Made by a program: the position numbers and the translations under genes
Shown here: piece after piece, positions 22,407-25,976 of the stretch
Numbering within the stretch: position 1 is the first letter of the stretch
How the letters are laid out: the number at the start of each line of letters is the position of its first letter
The notes under the pieces: generated by a model
The model's input: only the letters and a program-made list of their open reading frames with translations
Database searches by the model: none
Told to the model about the DNA's origin: nothing
Assembly (NCBI GenBank): GCA_964509505.1
Contig: CAZDYP010000060.1
Span: 1 to 25,976, forward strand
DNA length: 25,976 nt
Source: CAZDYP01 sp964509505
GTDB taxonomy: Bacteria > Chloroflexota > Anaerolineae > JACRMK01
Direction of reading: 5' to 3'

Positions 22407-23876
22407 ATGTACACCGTTAAAAATGTGATGTCCTCACCTGTGTTCATGATTGACGGCGCGACGACGGTGAGCGAGGCGATGCATACAATGGCGCAAAAAG
22501 AAGTTTCGAGCTTGTTCGTGACGTTGCCCCAGCAAAAATATGGTTTGCTTACCAAGCGCGACGTGCTAGGCAAAATCATTGCGGCCGGACGCGACCCCGC
22601 GCAGCTCAAAGTCGCCGACGTTTGCACCTCGCCCTTCGTCAGCATTTCACCTGACACCTCGTTGCGCGAATGCTCGGCGCGCATGGTGGACTTGAAGGTG
22701 CGCCGCTTGCCCGTTTGCGATGAACAGGGCGTGCCAATCGGCATTATCACCGAAACCGACATCTTCATGGCAGTCGAGGAGCGTGGGTGGGGGCCCGATC
22801 AATTGGGTGAATCGAAGCTGCGCGCCATCGGCACGCTCGCGCGCATTCGGCGCACGACCGTGGCCGAAGTGATGAGCCAACCCGTCGCTATGATCAGCGC
22901 AGAGACGCTTGTGTCCGATGCGCTTGTGCGGATGGCTGAACGCGGCATCTCTAGTTTGATCGTCATGCCGCGCGCGGGGGCGCAAGTCTATGGCATCGTG
23001 ACCAAGCGCGACATCATCAGCAAGGTCGTCGCGCAGAATCGTGACCCTAAGCATTTGCGTGTGGAAGCCATCATGTCCGCGCCGATTTACACCATCGCGC
23101 CGCACGTCACCTTGCCGCAGTGCGCCACGCGCATGGTGGAACTTGGCGTGCGCCGCTTGACGGTGACGTATGACAACCAGCCGGTGGGGATTGTCAGCGA
23201 CACTGACATCTTTCGCGCAGTCGAAGGCAAACGCGTGGAGACGTTCCGACGAAACGTCTCCAGCGAAGCGCGTCCTCCAATTCACCACATCGCCAAAGCG
23301 CATGGACACACCGCCGCAGACGTGATGAATCGTGAAGTATTATCCATCGCGGCGAATGCCACGGTCAGCCAAACATTGGAGATGATGGAAGCTGAGAACG
23401 TGGACAATTTGATTGTCGAGCCTGCCCAAGCAGGCGGTCAATTCGGCATCGTCACGCAGCGCGACATCGTATCGAAGGTGGTGGCGCGCGAACAGGACCC
23501 TGATATGTTGACGGTGGGCGAGATTGCCAGCAAGGGATTGATCAGGGTCAGCCCTGAAACCTCGCTCGGTGAGTGTTCGCGGCTCATGACCCAGCGCAAC
23601 ATTCGGCGCTTACCCGTGATGGTGGGCGACCAAATTATCGGGTTGGTCAGCGACACCGATATTTTTGCCGCCATCGAAGCGGGGGCAGAGTTGGCGATCG
23701 AAATGGCTGCGCCGCCTGCGCCGCAAAATCAGACGGTGACACACGCGCCGTCTCCCAAGCGCGCGCGCAAGACGCCGCAGACGACGAGACGGCGATCCTC
23801 AACGACGCCGCAGGCGAAGCCAAAGACCAGTGGGCAGAAACCAATGGCGAAACGAAAGGTGAGAACCAAGAAATAA
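22407..23876 (+). CDS. Six-CBS-domain protein with a lysine/arginine-rich tail
   Basis: This 489-residue protein consists of three Bateman modules (CBS pairs). Each begins with a VxxVMSxPV-like strand, contains KRDV or QRDI with KVVAxxRDP, and ends in TETDIFMAV, SDTDIFRAV or SDTDIFAAI. CBS pairs bind adenine nucleotides and usually regulate an attached or partner enzyme, but no enzyme domain is present. The last 60 or so residues are rich in Lys, Arg, Pro, Ser and Thr (KRARKTPQTTRRRSS, AKRKVRTKK) and look disordered and nucleic-acid binding. AGGAG (22397-22401) lies 5 nt before ATG 22407, which is better than GTG 22401. Residues 277-285 are encoded by a 27-bp palindrome between modules 2 and 3. 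Function unknown. Confidence 0.9.
   Translation: MYTVKNVMSSPVFMIDGATTVSEAMHTMAQKEVSSLFVTLPQQKYGLLTKRDVLGKIIAAGRDPAQLKVADVCTSPFVSISPDTSLRECSARMVDLKVRRLPVCDEQGVPIGIITETDIFMAVEERGWGPDQLGESKLRAIGTLARIRRTTVAEVMSQPVAMISAETLVSDALVRMAERGISSLIVMPRAGAQVYGIVTKRDIISKVVAQNRDPKHLRVEAIMSAPIYTIAPHVTLPQCATRMVELGVRRLTVTYDNQPVGIVSDTDIFRAVEGKRVETFRRNVSSEARPPIHHIAKAHGHTAADVMNREVLSIAANATVSQTLEMMEAENVDNLIVEPAQAGGQFGIVTQRDIVSKVVAREQDPDMLTVGEIASKGLIRVSPETSLGECSRLMTQRNIRRLPVMVGDQIIGLVSDTDIFAAIEAGAELAIEMAAPPAPQNQTVTHAPSPKRARKTPQTTRRRSSTTPQAKPKTSGQKPMAKRKVRTKK
23236..23262. repeat. 27-bp palindromic element inside the CBS protein gene
   Basis: TGGAGACGTT (23236-23245) and AACGTCTCCA (23253-23262) form a perfect 10-bp stem with a 7-nt loop. 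The 27 bp add nine codons (VETFRRNVS) to the linker between CBS pairs 2 and 3. The sequence is unrelated to the 33-bp element. Confidence 0.75.
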
Positions 23877-23909
23877 CCGCTCGCGGATCGAACAAGACAG
23901 AGGAAAGAA

Positions 23910-23938
23910 GAAAGACGAAACATGATGTTTCGTCTTTC
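23910..23938. terminator. Bidirectional terminator between convergent genes
   Basis: GAAAGACGAAACAT (23910-23923) and ATGTTTCGTCTTTC (23925-23938) are perfect inverse complements around one base. T-rich tracts follow on both strands (GTCTTTCTT on plus, TTCTTCTTTCC on minus). It lies 33 nt after the CBS gene and 59 nt after the stop of the minus-strand gene. Confidence 0.75.
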
Positions 23939-23997
23939 GTCTTTCTTAATTTGAGCAGCTATGAGAGTATGCCCACGTCCAGTATTTTTTGTCCGCT

Positions 23998-24654
23998 TCA
24001 CGGTAAGCCCGCTGCCAATTGTTCGAGCCACCACCTCACCCGTGATGGAATGTAGGCGTCCAGCTCGCGCCATGTCGCCAATAGCTCCGCAGTGATAACG
24101 CAACGGCGCGTAAAATGCCACGATGGTGTGAAGGCGCGCCGACGCAAATAATCACGAATGCGTTGATCGTCGGTGGGATGTTTCTGCAACGCTTCGAGAT
24201 ACAAGTGTGTAACGAGCAAGCCGCCCTTGCCTGCGAGCGGCCCACATTCGCGTTCGCATTCGGCGCGGATGGATTCGTCGAAAAATTCGGGTGCAGGCGC
24301 GAAAGCGTGTTTGCCCGGCGCCGAATAGACGACGGGATGTCCATCTTCCATGCGCAGCACGCCATCCACTGCCATCGAATGGTAGAAGCCATGCCACGAC
24401 GCTTCACACCCCACGATGGTTTGCGCCGCATCGAGATAGACCCACACATGCTCCAGCTCGTACAGATGGCCGATGTCCCAATCCGACCAAATGGCGTATT
24501 CGATAGCGCATGTGGCAGGCGGTTCGATCTCGATGAAGCGCTGGAACGACGGCGACGCTTGCGATTGTGTGAGGATAGTGTAGCCAACGCGCGTGGGAGG
24601 AAATGGCTCGCGTTCGTCCAGATAAATGATGGGAGTATAGTTCAAGGGATTCAT
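23998..24654 (-). CDS. Conserved-looking protein of unknown function
   Basis: This protein of about 219 residues has no signal peptide or membrane segment. I do not recognise it with confidence. Visible blocks are an N-terminal PIIYLDEREPFPPTRVGYTIL, then AIEYAIWSDWDIGHLYELEHVWVYLD, CEASWHGFYH, GHPVVYSAPGKHAFAP, and an Arg/Trp-rich C-terminus. The spaced LEHVWVY, SWHG and PGKHA histidine motifs remind me loosely of the Vps62/DUF946 group, but this is weak. The start is uncertain: ATG 24654 (GGAG 10 nt upstream) avoids overlap, whereas ATG 24678 would overlap the DUF983 gene by 17 nt and add eight residues. The DUF983 gene lies directly upstream, so an operon is likely. Confidence 0.65.
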   Translation of the reverse strand: MNPLNYTPIIYLDEREPFPPTRVGYTILTQSQASPSFQRFIEIEPPATCAIEYAIWSDWDIGHLYELEHVWVYLDAAQTIVGCEASWHGFYHSMAVDGVLRMEDGHPVVYSAPGKHAFAPAPEFFDESIRAECERECGPLAGKGGLLVTHLYLEALQKHPTDDQRIRDYLRRRAFTPSWHFTRRCVITAELLATWRELDAYIPSRVRWWLEQLAAGLP

Positions 24655-24661
24655 ATAAGCG

Positions 24662-25063
24662 TCACTCCGTTGGCTCATGAATATCCGACTCCTCGTTATT
24701 GCCTGACCAATACAAGAAGCTGACCCACAAGCCACGCGACGAGCGATAAAATGCGATGGGAAAGGCGATGCCTGCGAAAGCGACCAAACCAATCGCCAAG
24801 GTTGTAGGAATGTTGGGCGTGATGACCAAGACCGCAACAATGATAACGACTGCGAACGACGCCACGGCGTTGATGCCCATGCCGCCCGTCACTTCGCCCG
24901 CGCCCATCTCGAACGGCAAGTCGCAGATAGGGCAGATGTCATACATCCTGAGACCATTGAACATTTTGCCTGCGTGACAACGCGGGCACAGCAGCAAGAA
25001 GCCATCCATGAAAAGGCGGATGACACGCCAGGCCTCTCGCGCATCATCAAGCCAACTGCTCAT
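24662..25063 (-). CDS. DUF983 zinc-ribbon membrane protein
   Basis: This 133-residue protein fits DUF983. An N-terminal zinc ribbon has two CxxC pairs (LLLCPRCHAGKMFNG and MYDICPICDLPFEMG), followed by two membrane segments (SFAVVIIVAVLVITPNI and LAIGLVAFAGIAFPIAFY) and a short acidic tail. The family is of unknown function; some members lie near respiratory genes, but none are close here. AGGAGGA lies just before ATG 25063 and settles the start. The downstream gene begins at or just before its stop codon, which suggests translational coupling. Confidence 0.88.
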   Translation of the reverse strand: MSSWLDDAREAWRVIRLFMDGFLLLCPRCHAGKMFNGLRMYDICPICDLPFEMGAGEVTGGMGINAVASFAVVIIVAVLVITPNIPTTLAIGLVAFAGIAFPIAFYRSSRGLWVSFLYWSGNNEESDIHEPTE

Positions 25064-25140
25064 CGTTCCTCCTCATGCGATACACGATGAGAACGACATT
25101 GCCAATGGCATTACGAGAATCTCATATTCTATTCAACCCG

Positions 25141-25207
25141 AAGGCACACCCAAGCGCAAAGATCCCAAAACCTTTTTTCTGGCGTCTTGGTGAAATCTTT
25201 GTGCCTT
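25141..25207. repeat. Imperfect inverted repeat after the threonine aldolase gene
   Basis: AAGGCACA (25141-25148) is inverse to TGTGCCTT (25200-25207), and CAAAGAT (25157-25163) to ATCTTTG (25195-25201), the two right-hand arms overlapping by 2 nt. The minus strand reads as a chain of AAGGCACAAAGAT-like words with a run of A residues. It resembles a dispersed intergenic repeat and may also stabilise the end of the aldolase transcript. It fills most of the 154-bp gap. Confidence 0.5.
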
Positions 25208-25217
25208 TGCATTGAAT

Positions 25218-25976
25218 TTAGTTCTGCACTCCGGCGGCGCGTTGCAAACACGCGACTAACGCTTGAATGTCTGCTTCGCTCGTCTGCCACGAACAGACGA
25301 AACGCGCGCCGCCGCCGATAAACGAGTAGTATGCCCATTGCTCCGCGCGCAACGCCGCTTGCAACGATGCGGGCAACTGCACGAACACCGCATTCGCCTG
25401 CACGGGATACATCAACTCGACGCCATGAATTTGTGTGAGCTGTTGCGCGAGTCGCTTCGCGGCGCGATTCGCGCACTCCGCGTAACGCACCCACACATCG
25501 TTTCGCAACATTGCCGTCCAAGGCGCGGCGAGAAAACGCATCTTCGACGCGAGCTGACCCGCTTGCTTGCAGCGATACGCAAATTCCAACGCGAGCTCAC
25601 GGTCGAAGAACACGACGGCTTCGCTCAAGCCGATGCCGCATTTCGTCCCGCCCATACACAGCACGTCCACGCCTGCTTCCCACGTCAATTTGCGCGGCGA
25701 CTCACCCAGCGACGCGACTGCGTTGGCGAACCGCGCGCCGTCCATGTGAACTTTCAAGCCATGCTTGCGCGCGACGCGCCAAATCTCGCGGATTTCTTCG
25801 GGCGTATAGACTGTGCCTAACTCGGTGGATTGCGTGAGCGTCACGACTTTGGGCTTCGGGTAATGGATGTCGCTGCGTTTGGTGATGAGCTTCTCAACTT
25901 CGTTGGGATCAAGTTTGCCATGCTTGCCCTGCGTCACCAAAATTTTGGTGCCGTTCGAGAAAAATTCGGGCGCGCC
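25218..25976 (-). CDS. ltaE: Low-specificity L-threonine aldolase, PLP-dependent (5' end outside the window)
   Basis: The reading frame is open to the window edge, where it begins GAPEFFSNGTKILVTQGKHG; the N-terminal part, perhaps 90-100 residues, is missing. The visible 253 residues match threonine aldolase: HGKLDPNEVEKLI, IHYPKPKVVTLTQSTELGTVYTPEEI, KVHMDGARFANAV (PLP-contacting Asp), LCMGGTKCGIGLSEAVVFF with the PLP-binding Lys, and GQLASKMRFLAAPW. It cleaves L-threonine or L-allo-threonine to glycine and acetaldehyde in the cytoplasm. The usual family wording STTNPTELGTVY is nearly kept, with Gln for Asn. The identification is firm. Confidence 0.92.
   Translation of the reverse strand, partial: GAPEFFSNGTKILVTQGKHGKLDPNEVEKLITKRSDIHYPKPKVVTLTQSTELGTVYTPEEIREIWRVARKHGLKVHMDGARFANAVASLGESPRKLTWEAGVDVLCMGGTKCGIGLSEAVVFFDRELALEFAYRCKQAGQLASKMRFLAAPWTAMLRNDVWVRYAECANRAAKRLAQQLTQIHGVELMYPVQANAVFVQLPASLQAALRAEQWAYYSFIGGGARFVCSWQTSEADIQALVACLQRAAGVQN

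Noticed and set aside
24679..24840. Upstream extension of the unknown minus-strand gene
   Set aside because: It lies entirely within the DUF983 gene in another frame and its residues look like out-of-frame translation.

Overview
The window looks like a chromosomal segment of a Chloroflexota bacterium, most likely class Anaerolineae or a relative. This is inferred from gene content and style: Thr/Pro-rich linkers behind membrane anchors, a secreted protein ending in PVYLPFIRR, a very large cyclase-ATPase-TPR regulator, DUF3105 and DUF983 proteins, and intergenic spacers made of degenerate 7-bp repeats. I see no rRNA, tRNA, phage, transposase or CRISPR array.

Layout. (1) 98-8575, minus strand: a membrane-anchored beta-propeller-like protein, a 1379-residue regulator resembling soluble adenylyl cyclase, and a secreted clostripain-type (C11) peptidase. 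Hairpins and TATAAT promoters separate them. (2) 8576-8794: a divergent promoter region. (3) 8795-23876, plus strand: a 15-kb co-directional run. It holds a PHP phosphoesterase (apparently leaderless), a redoxin, a lone NuoI, a slipin, a CDF cation exporter, an ADP-ribosylglycohydrolase, a fused LeuD-LeuC dehydratase, a GH5-like lipoprotein, a serine beta-lactamase-like hydrolase, a possible 42-codon small ORF, a flavin reductase-like protein, an MBL hydrolase, an isopropylmalate/isocitrate dehydrogenase-family enzyme, a DUF3105 protein and a six-CBS protein with a basic tail. (4) 23998-25976, minus strand: an unrecognised protein, a DUF983 protein and a threonine aldolase cut by the window edge. 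A bidirectional hairpin separates blocks 3 and 4.

Most genes are housekeeping or accessory metabolism and do not form one obvious pathway. The dehydratase and the dehydrogenase could catalyse consecutive steps of leucine-type (or homologous 2-oxoacid chain-extension) metabolism, although 4.7 kb of unrelated genes lies between them.

The most unusual content is the small repeats. A 33-bp palindrome (15-bp arms, 3-nt loop) sits in the same reading phase inside two unrelated genes, the cyclase (5176-5208) and the beta-lactamase-like hydrolase (18197-18229), adding DL-GF-NLSGL to both proteins. A different 27-bp palindrome adds nine codons to the CBS protein (23236-23262). A 135-bp MITE-like composite with 12-bp direct repeats and inverted ends fills the gap at 17275-17409. 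At least eight intergenic spacers consist of heptameric tandem repeats with a different word at each locus, usually running up to the ribosome binding site or start codon, and one heptamer run lies inside the MBL gene. Together they look like small non-autonomous elements that have entered genes without breaking the frame, and a separate repeat process that shapes the spacers. Mobility and mechanism are inference.
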